Positions 14,413 to 23,040 of a stretch of DNA of 46,833 nt are shown one piece after another; within the stretch, counting starts at the first letter, position 1, and each line of letters starts with the position of its first letter. The notes under the pieces were generated by a model. The model worked only from the letters and a program-made list of their open reading frames with translations. It searched no databases and was not told the DNA's origin. The position numbers and the translations under genes were made by a program. Origin of the DNA: an uncultured Clostridia bacterium (GTDB taxonomy: Bacteria; Bacillota; Clostridia; Oscillospirales; Butyricicoccaceae); NCBI GenBank assembly GCA_944381055.1, contig CALWJQ010000072.1:1-46833 (forward strand). The letters are read 5' to 3'.

Positions 14413-15211
14413 CATATACATCCGGCCGGCGGGCCGACAGCAGCGGCAGCTGGGCGCGCACACGGCCGATCTCGCTCAGATCAATCTCGGCCGTCAACAG
14501 TTCCGGCTCCTCCCCTGCCTGCGCCAGCACCGTCCCCCACGGTGAACAGACAATCGAATGGGCATATGAAACATAGCACCCCTGTTCGTCGCGCGCCGGC
14601 GCCGCACCGACGGTGAACAGCTGGTTGTCAACCGCGCGCATCCGGAAGGACAGTTCCCAGTGCATCGGCCCGGTTGTCATGTTAAAGGCCGCAGGCACGA
14701 AAACCGCCTCGGCCCCTTTCAGCGCCATGCGCCGGAATAATTCGGGGAACCGGATGTCAAAGCAGACGCACAGGCCAAAGCAGTGCCCGTCCGCTTGGAA
14801 GAGTGTGACGCTGTCCCCGGGCGTAAATACCTCAGATTCGCAAAACCGCTGCCCACCCTTGACGTCGATATCGAACAGATGAACCTTCCGGTGCCGGGCA
14901 ATCGCACGTCCCTGCGGGTCGAAGACAAAGCTGGTGTTGTACAGCTTCCCTTCGGCCCGTTCGGGCATGGAGCCGGCAATCAGCATCAGGCTGTTTTGGC
15001 GCGCCATATCGGACAGGGCGGCGAATGCCGGTCCGCCTGCCTCTTCGGCGTACTGCGGGAAATACTCGTTGGCATAGGGGCAGAAAAACATTTCGGGCAG
15101 GACGGCGATGCGCGCCCCCGCTTCTGCCGCAAGGCGGACGTACCTTTCCGCTTCGCGCAGGTTTTCCCGTTTATCCATTCTGACAGGCATTTGAATTGCG
15201 GCAATTTTCAC
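14405..15211 (-). CDS. Carbon-nitrogen hydrolase (omega-amidase-like nitrilase superfamily)
   Basis: A 268-residue nitrilase-superfamily amidase with the catalytic triad E40 (LPEMFF), K109 (HRKVHLFDID) and C150 (CFDIRFPE). The HLFDID and CFDIRFPE forms and the NMTTGPMHWELS segment are most like omega-amidases, which hydrolyse 2-oxoglutaramate and 2-oxosuccinamate; other small amides are possible. Length is normal and there is no signal peptide. The GTG start at 15211 has GGAGG 7 bases upstream. It is transcribed away from spoIIID and has no obvious terminator of its own on the minus strand. Confidence 0.85.
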   Translation of the reverse strand: MKIAAIQMPVRMDKRENLREAERYVRLAAEAGARIAVLPEMFFCPYANEYFPQYAEEAGGPAFAALSDMARQNSLMLIAGSMPERAEGKLYNTSFVFDPQGRAIARHRKVHLFDIDVKGGQRFCESEVFTPGDSVTLFQADGHCFGLCVCFDIRFPELFRRMALKGAEAVFVPAAFNMTTGPMHWELSFRMRAVDNQLFTVGAAPARDEQGCYVSYAHSIVCSPWGTVLAQAGEEPELLTAEIDLSEIGRVRAQLPLLSARRPDVYEK

Positions 15212-15236
15212 TGTTGTTCCTCCTTTGCTGTGCCTG

Positions 15237-15266
15237 ACATATCTTTTTTCCCTCCGCCATATAAAT
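15237..15266 (+). promoter_or_regulatory. Sigma-E-like promoter of spoIIID
   Basis: ACATATC (15237-15243), 14-base spacer, CATATAAAT (15258-15266). This closely follows the Bacillus sigma-E pattern (KMATATT, N13-15, CATACAnT), and spoIIID is sigma-E dependent in Bacillus. It lies 30 bases upstream of the TTG start. Confidence 0.6.
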
Positions 15267-15295
15267 TAGCAGAACCGGTCGGGGAGGGACTCTGT

Positions 15296-15550
15296 TTGAA
15301 AAGCGACGCTTATGCGCGGTGCGTCGATATCGCGCTGTACATCACCGAAACGGGCGCCACAGTGCGCCAGGCAGCCAAAAAATTCGGCGTTTCAAAAAGC
15401 ACGGTCCATAAAGACGTCACAGAGCGTCTTTACAGCGTCAACCGCCCTCTTTACGAGCAGACGCAGCGTGTCCTGGCGCAGAACAAAAGCGAGCGCCACC
15501 TGCGCGGAGGCGCCGCCACCAAAGCCAAGTATGAACACTTAAACGGCTGA
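15296..15550 (+). CDS. spoIIID: Sporulation transcription factor SpoIIID
   Basis: An 84-residue mother-cell regulator that tunes sigma-E genes and prepares the sigma-K stage. The sequence follows Bacillus SpoIIID closely: ALYITETGATVRQAAKKFGV, then SKSTVHKDVTERL (helix-turn-helix, about 23-47), and the conserved basic tail RHLRGGAATKAKY. The start is TTG 15296, chosen because GGGGAGGGA sits 6 bases upstream and no in-frame ATG fits. It is a single gene with its own sigma-E-like promoter, convergent with ybaK (4 bases between stops). Confidence 0.93.
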   Translation: MKSDAYARCVDIALYITETGATVRQAAKKFGVSKSTVHKDVTERLYSVNRPLYEQTQRVLAQNKSERHLRGGAATKAKYEHLNG

Positions 15551-15554
15551 GCGA

Positions 15555-16025
15555 TCACACGCATAAATCGGCCAGCAGGCCCCCTGTGATACGCAGCAAA
15601 TCCCCGGGCGCCAGTTCGGCCTGCGCGCCGATCTTCCCCGCGCTGACCGTCATTGACGGCAGGCTCCCGGCGCTGGCGTCCACAAATGTGGGGAAGCGTT
15701 TTTTCATTCCGACAGGCGAACAGCCCCCATGCACATAACCGGTCGTGGGCAGCAGCTCGCTCTGCCGGAGCATTTCCACCGACTTGACGGCCGCCGCCCG
15801 GGCGGCCTTTTTCAGATCCAGTTCCCGTTCAACCGGAATGACAAAGACAAGCACCGCCCCGCCGTGCGCCCGTGTCACCAGCGTCTTAAAAACCGACGCC
15901 GGCGGCAAGCCGACCTTGTTTGCCACGCTGACGCCGTCAATCTTCCCGTCAGACGCATCATACTCGTGCGGCGTATAAGATATTTTCGCGCGTTCCAGCG
16001 CGCGCATGACGTTGGTCTTGTCCAT
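15555..16025 (-). CDS. ybaK: Cys-tRNA(Pro)/Cys-tRNA(Cys) deacylase, YbaK/EbsC family
   Basis: A 156-residue aminoacyl-tRNA editing protein that clears misacylated Cys-tRNA(Pro). Family features are the N-terminal TNVMRALERAKISYTPHEYD, the conserved lysine in VFKTLV (about 46-48), the LDLKKAARA segment and the GYVHGGCSPVGMKKRFPTF motif, where the GxxSPxG loop forms the substrate pocket. Length is typical. It is the downstream neighbour of spoIIID in opposite orientation. A second, ProX-type member of the same superfamily is at 34005-34520, so the window holds two editing paralogues. Confidence 0.9.
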   Translation of the reverse strand: MDKTNVMRALERAKISYTPHEYDASDGKIDGVSVANKVGLPPASVFKTLVTRAHGGAVLVFVIPVERELDLKKAARAAAVKSVEMLRQSELLPTTGYVHGGCSPVGMKKRFPTFVDASAGSLPSMTVSAGKIGAQAELAPGDLLRITGGLLADLCV

Positions 16026-16049
16026 GATGTCCTTCCCCTTTCTGCCTGT

Positions 16050-16080
16050 AAAAAGCGGGCGGCACGCGGCCGCCCGCTTT
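16050..16080 (-). terminator. Terminator of the D-aminoacylase gene
   Basis: AAAGCGGGCGGC (16052-16063) pairs perfectly with GCCGCCCGCTTT (16069-16080), loop ACGCG, with T5 following on the minus strand. Confidence 0.9.
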
Positions 16081-16085
16081 GCCTG

Positions 16086-17687
16086 TTACCGTTTGCCGTG
16101 CAGGATGACCTTGCCTGGCGTAGCGCCCGTCAGCCGCTTATCCTGATAGACGATCTGCCCGCCGACAATGACAGTTTCAATGCCCTCGGCCAGGCGGCTC
16201 GAGTCCATAAAGTCCGCCGTGTCGCAGATGGTATCGTAGTTAAACAGCACCAAATCCGCATCCATGCCGTCGGCAATGACACCCTTGCCGTCAATCATGC
16301 ACAGCTGCGCCGCCTGTCCGGTCATTTTGTGAATCATGGCTTCCAGCGGCATCAGGTGCTTTTCCTTGACAAACCACCGGATCGCGCGTGGCATGGTGCC
16401 ATAGGCGCGCGGGTGGGCGCGTTCGCTTTCCGACTTGACAATGCCATCGGTGCCGGGAACGACGCTGTCGCACTGGATGATGTTGAAAACATCCTCTTCA
16501 TCCATGCAGAAGTAAATGGCCGAAGCAACGCCGTCGTTGCGGATCAGCAGATCAAAGAACAGATCAAACGGATCCATGTCGTACTTGCGGGCCGCCTCGC
16601 CGATGGTCATGCCTTCATACTCGGGCGTGGCTGCGCAGCGCGATACAAACACGCCGTCAAACCCGCCGCAGTTGAGGTACTGGTTTTCATAACGGACACC
16701 CGGATCCATCATTTCCATGCGGATCTGCTGACGCATAGCCGGGTCTTTCAAAATCTCGACCATTCCGGGAATGCCCTTGGTGAAATACTTGGGCGGGATG
16801 CAGACATTCAGATGGGTCATCGAGGCGGTATACGGATATTGATCCGCCGACACGCGGATCCCCTCTTGCTGCGCTTTTTTGATCATTTCGATGATCTTTC
16901 CGGACATGCCCCAGTTTTTCTTGCCGCATACCTTGAGGTGCGAAATGTGGACGCGGCAGCCGCTCCGCCGGCCGACCTCGAGGGTCTCTTCTATCGACTG
17001 AATGACATCGTCGCCCTCATTGCGCATGTGCGTGGTGTAAATGCCGTCATATTCGGCGACAACTTTGCACAGCTCGACGAACTCTTCCATATCGGCGTAA
17101 ACGCTGGGAATGTAAATCAACCCGCTCGACAGGCCGATGGCGCCGTGCTCCATGGCCTCGCGCAGCATGGACTTCATTTTTTCCATCTCTTCCGGGGTCG
17201 GGCGGCGGTTTTCAAACCCCATCGCCGCAATGCGCAGCGAAACATGCCCCACGTTGAATTTCACATTTTCCGGAATCTTGACAGTGGAAATATACTTCAA
17301 ATAATTTTCAAAGCTCGTGAAAGTTTCCATTTCGGGCGGAAAGGTGTCGGTAAAAATGGCCATTCCGTCCTGCATGGGCTTCAGACGGGCGGGGTCGACC
17401 GGGAACATGGAAAAACCGCACTGGCCGGTGACATGCGTCGTAATACCCTGCGACAGCTTGGAAAGGGAATTGAAGTGCCGCCCGAGCGGCACGTCGCCGT
17501 GGGAATGGGGATCAATAAAGCCGGGAGCCAGGCACAGCCCCGTGCCGTCAATGACCTGAGCGGCCTGGCATGTACTGTCCGGGGGCAGGACCTTCAGTTT
17601 GCCGTTTTCGCTCGCAACGGCGGCCGCAAAGCCGGGCTTGCCCGTCCCGTCAAACACGGTGGCGTTTTTAATCAGCAGCTCATACAT
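16086..17687 (-). CDS. N-acyl-D-amino-acid deacylase (D-aminoacylase family amidohydrolase)
   Basis: A 533-residue metal-dependent amidohydrolase with the metal-binding HSH (H61, H63) in PGFIDPHSHGD, the TTHMRNEGD segment, SHLKVCGKKNWG, and the barrel motif ADQYPYTAS. Length and order match D-aminoacylases, which release D-amino acids from N-acyl-D-amino acids; relatives act on other N-acyl or cyclic amides, so the substrate is tentative. ATG 17687 follows GGAGGAACGC. It is the second gene after the DUF819 membrane protein on the same strand, though a strong hairpin at 17726-17768 between them would reduce read-through. A LysR regulator divergent from DUF819 probably controls the pair. Confidence 0.85.
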   Translation of the reverse strand: MYELLIKNATVFDGTGKPGFAAAVASENGKLKVLPPDSTCQAAQVIDGTGLCLAPGFIDPHSHGDVPLGRHFNSLSKLSQGITTHVTGQCGFSMFPVDPARLKPMQDGMAIFTDTFPPEMETFTSFENYLKYISTVKIPENVKFNVGHVSLRIAAMGFENRRPTPEEMEKMKSMLREAMEHGAIGLSSGLIYIPSVYADMEEFVELCKVVAEYDGIYTTHMRNEGDDVIQSIEETLEVGRRSGCRVHISHLKVCGKKNWGMSGKIIEMIKKAQQEGIRVSADQYPYTASMTHLNVCIPPKYFTKGIPGMVEILKDPAMRQQIRMEMMDPGVRYENQYLNCGGFDGVFVSRCAATPEYEGMTIGEAARKYDMDPFDLFFDLLIRNDGVASAIYFCMDEEDVFNIIQCDSVVPGTDGIVKSESERAHPRAYGTMPRAIRWFVKEKHLMPLEAMIHKMTGQAAQLCMIDGKGVIADGMDADLVLFNYDTICDTADFMDSSRLAEGIETVIVGGQIVYQDKRLTGATPGKVILHGKR

Positions 17688-17725
17688 TTACAGCGTTCCT
17701 CCTTTATTCCGTACACTCAAAACAC

Positions 17726-17775
17726 CGGCCCCCCGTTTTGGCGAACCGCCAGAAAACGGAGGGCCGCTTATTATT
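17726..17775 (-). terminator. Terminator or attenuator after the DUF819 gene
   Basis: CCGGCCCCCCGTTTTGGCG (17727-17745) pairs with the segment 17748-17767 with minor mismatches, forming a long stem. There is a T-rich stretch at its plus-strand end (TTATTATTTTTT) and GTGTTTT on the minus side. It separates DUF819 from the D-aminoacylase gene. Confidence 0.65.
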
Positions 17776-17804
17776 TTTTGCTGTATCCGGGCATCCCCTT
17801 AAAA

Positions 17805-18989
17805 TCAGACAAAGATATTACCGCAGAGGATGCCGAGATAATTGCCAATAGCATAACCCCACAGGCCGACCAGAATACCGGGGACGATCAGGGCGTTCCA
17901 GCCCTTGTTGATCGAAAAGGCCGCCGCAGTCGTCGGGCCGCCGATGGTGGCGCAGGACGCGTTGCACAGATCTTCCCAGTTCCACTTGAACAGCTTGCCG
18001 AAGCCGAACAGGAAACCCAGGTTGCCGATGGTGACAAAGACAATCGAGGTCAGAATCGCAGCACCGACCTGGAGCAGCTCCATCAGATCCGCCGCGCCGC
18101 CGATGGACACAAAATACATCATGATCATCAGCGTGCCGAGTTCCTCAGCGCCTTCGAGCTTGCGGAAGAACTTGGGGAACAAAGTGACCAAAATGATGGT
18201 AATGGTACAGATAACCAGGTAGATCGAACCGAACAGCTGGTCGAGGATGGTGGGCAGGCCGAGCGACTGAACCCATTTCGAAATAATATCGCCGACACCG
18301 CAGATGGCAAACGTCGTTGCAAGGCTCAGCGCAATGGTCAGAAGCGAAACATTCTTGGGTTTCCAGTACTGTTCTGCCACAGAACCAGCCCCGTCCTTGG
18401 CCTGCGCTTCAAACGCGTCAAGGTGCGGATGCGGAAAAGTCTTGCGAACCCACTTGGTATCTGTCGCAGCGCTCAGGCCGATCATCAAAAAGGCAACCAG
18501 CAGATTGGCTGCAACGGCCACGGCGCTGATATAGGTCTGATCCAGGCCAAACGCGTTGCCGCAGGCAACCAGGTTGACAGTGCCGCCGACGTGCGCGCCG
18601 ACCTCCATAGCGACGATACCGCCGATGTCAGCTGTATCACGGAACAGGAAACCGGCCAAGCAGGCGCCGACCATGGTGCCCAGTGAGGCAATATGGAAGA
18701 CGACGAAAAGCTTTCCGGACTCTTTGATAATCTTCTTGAGGTCGCATTGGAAAAGCAGCAGGGGGATAGACAGGGGCAGGATGTAACTGCTGACCGACGT
18801 ATAAACCGGCGACGCCGACGGCAGCACGCGGATATTGACAAGAATCATGGTGCTGAAAATCGCGATACAGGCAGCGCCGATCTTTCCGCCCCATTTGGTT
18901 TTCTGTTCACCCCAGACGGAAAATGCAGCCATAATGGCAACCATCATCCACATCAACCAGGTTTGCTCGCCGCTAATCAGGGTCGTCAT
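17805..18989 (-). CDS. DUF819 family multi-pass membrane protein (YjcL-like)
   Basis: A 394-residue integral membrane protein with about eleven hydrophobic segments and the DUF819 signatures: LPLSIPLLLFQCDLKKIIKE (about 72-91), MEVGAHVGGTVNLVA, and the C-terminal CATIGGPTTAAAFSINKGW. The two-fold repeated glycine-rich motifs suggest a transporter. Some relatives sit beside amino-acid or peptide amidohydrolases, as here, so movement of a D-amino-acid derivative or its product is plausible but unproven. ATG 18989 follows GGAGGG. It is divergent from the LysR gene over a 368-base AT-rich gap. Confidence 0.82.
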   Translation of the reverse strand: MTTLISGEQTWLMWMMVAIMAAFSVWGEQKTKWGGKIGAACIAIFSTMILVNIRVLPSASPVYTSVSSYILPLSIPLLLFQCDLKKIIKESGKLFVVFHIASLGTMVGACLAGFLFRDTADIGGIVAMEVGAHVGGTVNLVACGNAFGLDQTYISAVAVAANLLVAFLMIGLSAATDTKWVRKTFPHPHLDAFEAQAKDGAGSVAEQYWKPKNVSLLTIALSLATTFAICGVGDIISKWVQSLGLPTILDQLFGSIYLVICTITIILVTLFPKFFRKLEGAEELGTLMIMMYFVSIGGAADLMELLQVGAAILTSIVFVTIGNLGFLFGFGKLFKWNWEDLCNASCATIGGPTTAAAFSINKGWNALIVPGILVGLWGYAIGNYLGILCGNIFV

Positions 18990-19357
18990 AAAATCCCTCC
19001 TCGTTATTCAATTTGACAAATCCAGGGCGTGGCCACGCACCAGCTTTATCTGATTATATCATTGAAACCCGGTTATGTTATACTGATTTTTTCGCTAATA
19101 TCTTAACGCATTTATCTATAATGTGTATTTATGTGAATTTATCAGGATATGTTTTATGCATATCTTACATCAGATCTAATGAAATTAAGTATTTTGCTTT
19201 CCCTTTCGTCAAAAGATCGAATTTTTTTGTTTATATGGCCAGCAAAGTTATTTCTCAGCGTATAGGTTGACATTTTTTTGATGACTTGTTATAATTCTAT
19301 ACCGAAATATTCGTTAGCGGCCATTCGGTTATTTCGCTGAAGAGGAAGGGGCTTCTC
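18990..19357. promoter_or_regulatory. AT-rich divergent regulatory region, DUF819 / LysR
   Basis: A 368-base gap much richer in A+T than its surroundings, with no reading frame of note. Leftward candidates are ATAACA-N17-TATAAT (19053-19081) and TTGACG-N17-CTTAAT (19184-19212, minus strand). Rightward is the consensus promoter at 19267-19295. The size and position suit LysR-type binding sites, but I cannot point to one. Confidence 0.6.
19267..19295 (+). promoter_or_regulatory. Consensus sigma-A promoter of the LysR gene
   Basis: TTGACA (19267-19272), 17-base spacer, TATAAT (19290-19295). Both boxes are perfect, 62 bases before the start codon. Confidence 0.8.
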
Positions 19358-20269
19358 ATGAAGCTGGAACAGATCCGTCAGGCTATCGAGGTGTATAACG
19401 CAGGGTCCATTAACCGCGCCGCACAGGGCCTGTATCTGGCGCAGTCCAGTCTCAGCGCATCCATCAAATCGCTGGAACGCGAGCTGGGGCACGATATTTT
19501 CATCCGCACGCCGTCCGGTATTTCCCTGACCGATTTCGGCGCCGAATTCATCGCGCACGGACGTGAAATCCTCCGGCACATGGACGCCATCGAGCAATCT
19601 GCCTGCATTGCCGGCGAAGAACCGCTCAGCCTGCGCGTCGCCGTTTATTACCTGTTTTTTGCAAGCCATCTTTTCACCGATTTGTGCAACCGCCACCGCG
19701 GCGAGTCCGTCCTGCTCCATTATGCCGAAGAAGTGCGCAGCGCCGTGGCGTCCAGCGTCGCCGGCGGGCAGTGTGAAATCGGGCTGCTGACCATGCCGGA
19801 TTTAAAAAAAGGCCGCTGGAGCGGTGCAATGCACGAAATGGGGCTCGAATATACCCGTATCTGTTCGAGCGCGCCCTATGTCATCATGGGTCAGCACTGC
19901 CCCCTGTGCGGCGGGCCGGATGAAATCGCCGCAGACGCACTCGGCAGCCCGACCGTCGTCACCTATGCTGAGCCGCACCCGCTGTTTTCCGCCCTGGACG
20001 ACGAGATTTTCCGCCGCATCCGCCCGGGCAATTTCATTACGGTCTCAGACCGAGGCACCCTGATCCAGCTGCTTTCGCAGACGCCGGCCGTTCATCTGAG
20101 CGTCTGCCCGTCCTCGATCGGCGACGATTTTTTTCCGGGCATCCGGCGCCTTCGTCTGCGCGGCGCCGGGTTTTCGTTTGAAATCGGCTTCCTGAAACGC
20201 CGCGGGCATACGCTCGGTCCGCTGGCGCGGGAATACCTGCAAAGCGTGCGTCAGCTGCTGGCGGAATAA
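19358..20269 (+). CDS. LysR-family transcriptional regulator
   Basis: A 303-residue LysR regulator. The winged helix-turn-helix occupies about 1-60 (MKLEQIRQAIEVYNAGSINR, then AAQGLYLAQSSLSASIKSLE), followed by a linker helix and a type 2 periplasmic-binding-like effector domain (about 90-300). ATG 19358 follows GAGGAAGGGG. Its divergent placement against the DUF819 and D-aminoacylase genes strongly suggests it regulates them in response to a related small molecule; this is the usual LysR arrangement rather than direct evidence. Confidence 0.9.
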   Translation: MKLEQIRQAIEVYNAGSINRAAQGLYLAQSSLSASIKSLERELGHDIFIRTPSGISLTDFGAEFIAHGREILRHMDAIEQSACIAGEEPLSLRVAVYYLFFASHLFTDLCNRHRGESVLLHYAEEVRSAVASSVAGGQCEIGLLTMPDLKKGRWSGAMHEMGLEYTRICSSAPYVIMGQHCPLCGGPDEIAADALGSPTVVTYAEPHPLFSALDDEIFRRIRPGNFITVSDRGTLIQLLSQTPAVHLSVCPSSIGDDFFPGIRRLRLRGAGFSFEIGFLKRRGHTLGPLAREYLQSVRQLLAE

Positions 20270-20305
20270 CATCCCCCCTTGGACATAAGCGCCCTCGATG
20301 CAAAA

Positions 20306-20336
20306 CGGGACGGCCCGCAGGCCGTCCCGGATTTTT
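20306..20336. terminator. Bidirectional terminator between lysR and ackA
   Basis: CGGGACGGCC (20306-20315), loop CGCA, GGCCGTCCCG (20320-20329), followed by GATTTTTT on the plus strand and TTTT on the minus strand. Confidence 0.88.
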
Positions 20337-20343
20337 TGTGCGG

Positions 20344-21537
20344 TTATTTTTTGCCGACAATGGCCATGGTGTCCATGGCGATGACCAGCTCTTCGTTGGT
20401 GGGGATGACAAGGGTTTTGACTTTGGCGCCGGGGGCGGAAATATCCCGCATCTCGCCGCGGAAGTTGTTCTTTTCCTTGTCGATGGCGATGCCCATGAAC
20501 TCCAGGCCCTCGACCATGCGCTCGCGCAGATCGGCCGAGTTTTCGCCCACGCCGGCGGTAAAGACGACGGCATCGACCCCGCCCATGGCGGCAGCGTAAG
20601 CGCCGATATATTTCTTGACGCTGTACACGAACAGCTCGATGGCCAGTTCGGCGCGCTGGTTGCCTTCAGCCGCCGCGGTGTCCAGGTCACGGAAGTCCGA
20701 TGAAACGCCCGACACGCCCAGAACGCCCGACTTTTTGTTGAGGACGTTGAGCACTTCTTTGACGTTCATATTTTCCTTGTCGGCGATAAACTCGACAATC
20801 GCCGGATCAATCGAACCCGAGCGGGTGCCCATCGGCAGGCCCTCAAGCGGGGTCAGGCCCATGCTGGTGTCGACGCTGACGCCGCCGTCAATGGCGGCGA
20901 CCGACGAGCCGTTGCCCAGGTGGCAGGTGATGATCTTGAGCTCGGACAGGGGTTTGCCCAGCATCTCGGCGGCCTTGGCCGACACAAAGCGGTGCGACGT
21001 GCCGTGGAAGCCGTAGCGGCGCACGCCGTACTTCTCGTAATACTCATAGGGTACGGCGTAGATATAGGCTTTGGCAGGCATTTTGGCGTGGAAAGCGGTG
21101 TCGAACACGGCGACCTGCGGCACGCCGGGCATGACCTCTTCACAGGCGGCGACGCCCGTCAGGTTGGCCGGGTTGTGCAGCGGGGCCAGGGGGATGCATT
21201 CTTCGATGGCCGCTTTGCTTTCAGGGGTCAGCAGCACCGACTCCGAAAACTTTTCGCCCGCCGAAACGACGCGGTGGCCGACGGCGTCGATTTCGCTCAT
21301 GTCCTTGATAACGCCGTTTTTTTCGTCGACCAGCATGGACGTCAGAAAACGGATGGCGTCGGAATGGGTCTTCATCGGGGTGTCGCCCTTGATCTTTTCG
21401 CCGTGCGCCTCATATGTATACTTGCCGTCGATGCCGATGCGCTCGCAAAGGCCCTTGGCCAGCACCTGTTCGGTGCTCATCTCGATCAGCTGATACTTGA
21501 GAGACGAGCTGCCCGCGTTGATTACCAGAACGTTCAT
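20344..21537 (-). CDS. ackA: Acetate kinase
   Basis: AckA interconverts acetyl phosphate plus ADP with acetate plus ATP, the energy-conserving end of acetate fermentation. The 397-residue protein is full length, with NAGSSSLKY (7-15), [71 protein letters not shown], and the C-terminal [13 protein letters not shown]. All are hallmark ASKHA-fold motifs. ATG 21537 follows AAGGAGTGCAGG. No pta gene adjoins it in this window. Confidence 0.97.
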   Translation of the reverse strand: MNVLVINAGSSSLKYQLIEMSTEQVLAKGLCERIGIDGKYTYEAHGEKIKGDTPMKTHSDAIRFLTSMLVDEKNGVIKDMSEIDAVGHRVVSAGEKFSESVLLTPESKAAIEECIPLAPLHNPANLTGVAACEEVMPGVPQVAVFDTAFHAKMPAKAYIYAVPYEYYEKYGVRRYGFHGTSHRFVSAKAAEMLGKPLSELKIITCHLGNGSSVAAIDGGVSVDTSMGLTPLEGLPMGTRSGSIDPAIVEFIADKENMNVKEVLNVLNKKSGVLGVSGVSSDFRDLDTAAAEGNQRAELAIELFVYSVKKYIGAYAAAMGGVDAVVFTAGVGENSADLRERMVEGLEFMGIAIDKEKNNFRGEMRDISAPGAKVKTLVIPTNEELVIAMDTMAIVGKK

Positions 21538-21639
21538 TTTACCTGCACTCCTTAATCTGCGGATGTGTTGGCAAAGCCGTGCCGGTCAGCCCGGCGCGTT
21601 TCCAGCCCGACGCACCGGCATGGCCCTGCCAAGATTCCT

Positions 21640-21668
21640 TTGTAATTTTTGGTTTTTTCACGTATAAT
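21640..21668 (+). promoter_or_regulatory. Sigma-A promoter of tmcAL
   Basis: TTGTAA (21640-21645), 17-base spacer, TATAAT (21663-21668). The leader to the start codon is about 120 bases. Confidence 0.6.
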
Positions 21669-21795
21669 GAAGCCATTCAATATTTTACACTACTCCCGCG
21701 CAAAAGACAACAGCCTTTTGGGCTTTTTCTTCGATTTGCCCCGGCTCAAAAAGCGGCCGGCAAACCGTCCGCCGCGGGCACAGAAGGAGGCAACC

Positions 21796-22998
21796 ATGAA
21801 AACCTGCGGCATTGTCTGCGAATACAACCCTTTTCACATCGGCCATCAGGCCCAAATCGACGCAGTCCGTGCGCAGCTGGGGCCGGACACAGCTATTGTC
21901 TGCTGTATGTCGGGCAATTTCGTCCAGCGCGGCGAACCGGCGCTTGCGCCCCGGCATCTGCGCGCCGAATGCGCGCTGCGCGGCGGCGCTGACCTGGTGC
22001 TCGAACTGCCCCTGCCGTGGTCTCTCAGCTCGGCCGAAGGCTTTGCCCGGGCGGCTGTCGGCATTTTATCCGCGTCGGGCGTCGTCACCCACCTGGCCTT
22101 TGGGGCCGAAAACCCCGATCTTGATCTTTTGTGGGCGCTGGCCGACGCGGCGCTTGAAAAAAGCACCATCGACGCAACGCTGGAACACCTGGAAACCGGC
22201 ATCCCCTATGCCCGTGCGCGCGAGCGCGCCCTGTATGCCCTTTTGCGCCGGGATGCCGAGCTGCTGCGGCGTCCCAATAACACGCTGGCCCTTGAATACC
22301 TCAAGGCGCTGCGCGTCCTCCACAGCGATCTCGAACCGATCGCCCTGCCCCGCAAGGGCGCGGCTCACGACGGCGGCCCGGCGGACGGCTTTGCCTCAGC
22401 CACCTGGCTGCGCTGCCGGCTGCGCGCCGGCGACTGGGACGGCGCGCGGCCCTATCTCCCGGACACATCCTTTGCCCTGCTGGCCGCCGCGGCCAAAGAC
22501 GGCCGGCTTTTGCTGTCGCCTGAGCGTTTTGAGTGCGCGCTGCTGTCCCGGCTGCTGCGCATGGACGTCGCGGATCTGGCCGCGCTGCCCGGCGCGTCCG
22601 AAGGGCTGGAGCACCGCCTGTACGCCGCCGTCCGGCAGGGGCGCAGCTTTGACGCCGTCTGGCAGGCGGCCAAAACCAAGCGCTATCCTGCATCGCGCCT
22701 GCGGCGGATGCTGCTTTGCGCCTTTCTGGGCGTCACCGCCGAACATCAGTCGAAAAATGTCCCCTATATCCGCGTGCTGGGGCTGTCGCAGGCCGGACGC
22801 GTCCTTTTGCGCGGCATGGCGGAAGCGAGCGCCCTGCCCGTTGTCACGCGCCCGGCCGGCGTCAAACGGCTTTCGCCGGACGCACGCGCGCTCTTTGACC
22901 TTGAAGTGCTCGCCGACGACCTGTACCGGCTCTGCCTGCCCCGCTGGCAGGACGAGCAGGCCGGCGACGCCTGGCGGCGCCAGCCCGTCGTGTTGTAA
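21796..22998 (+). CDS. tmcAL: tRNA(Met) cytidine acetate ligase
   Basis: TmcAL (formerly YlbM, DUF795) makes N4-acetylcytidine at the wobble base of elongator tRNA-Met from acetate and ATP. The 400-residue protein opens with GIVCEYNPFHIGHQ, containing the HxGH nucleotidyltransferase motif (H14, H17), followed by CCMSGNFVQRGEPAL and LVLELPLPWSLSSAEGFA, as in the family. ATG 21796 follows AAGGAGG; the upstream extension to 21649 crosses the promoter. It uses acetate, and the neighbouring divergent gene is acetate kinase, a pairing that also occurs in other Clostridia. Confidence 0.92.
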   Translation: MKTCGIVCEYNPFHIGHQAQIDAVRAQLGPDTAIVCCMSGNFVQRGEPALAPRHLRAECALRGGADLVLELPLPWSLSSAEGFARAAVGILSASGVVTHLAFGAENPDLDLLWALADAALEKSTIDATLEHLETGIPYARARERALYALLRRDAELLRRPNNTLALEYLKALRVLHSDLEPIALPRKGAAHDGGPADGFASATWLRCRLRAGDWDGARPYLPDTSFALLAAAAKDGRLLLSPERFECALLSRLLRMDVADLAALPGASEGLEHRLYAAVRQGRSFDAVWQAAKTKRYPASRLRRMLLCAFLGVTAEHQSKNVPYIRVLGLSQAGRVLLRGMAEASALPVVTRPAGVKRLSPDARALFDLEVLADDLYRLCLPRWQDEQAGDAWRRQPVVL

Positions 22999-23040
22999 AA
23001 AAACCGGAACCGGGGCCGGGCGGCGGACTGCGCCTGATTT

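Noticed and set aside
15729..18686. A 985-codon open frame on the plus strand
   Set aside because: It runs antisense through ybaK, the D-aminoacylase and DUF819 genes, which have strong family motifs. Its translation is low-complexity His/Arg/Asp-rich sequence typical of the reverse strand of GC-rich genes.
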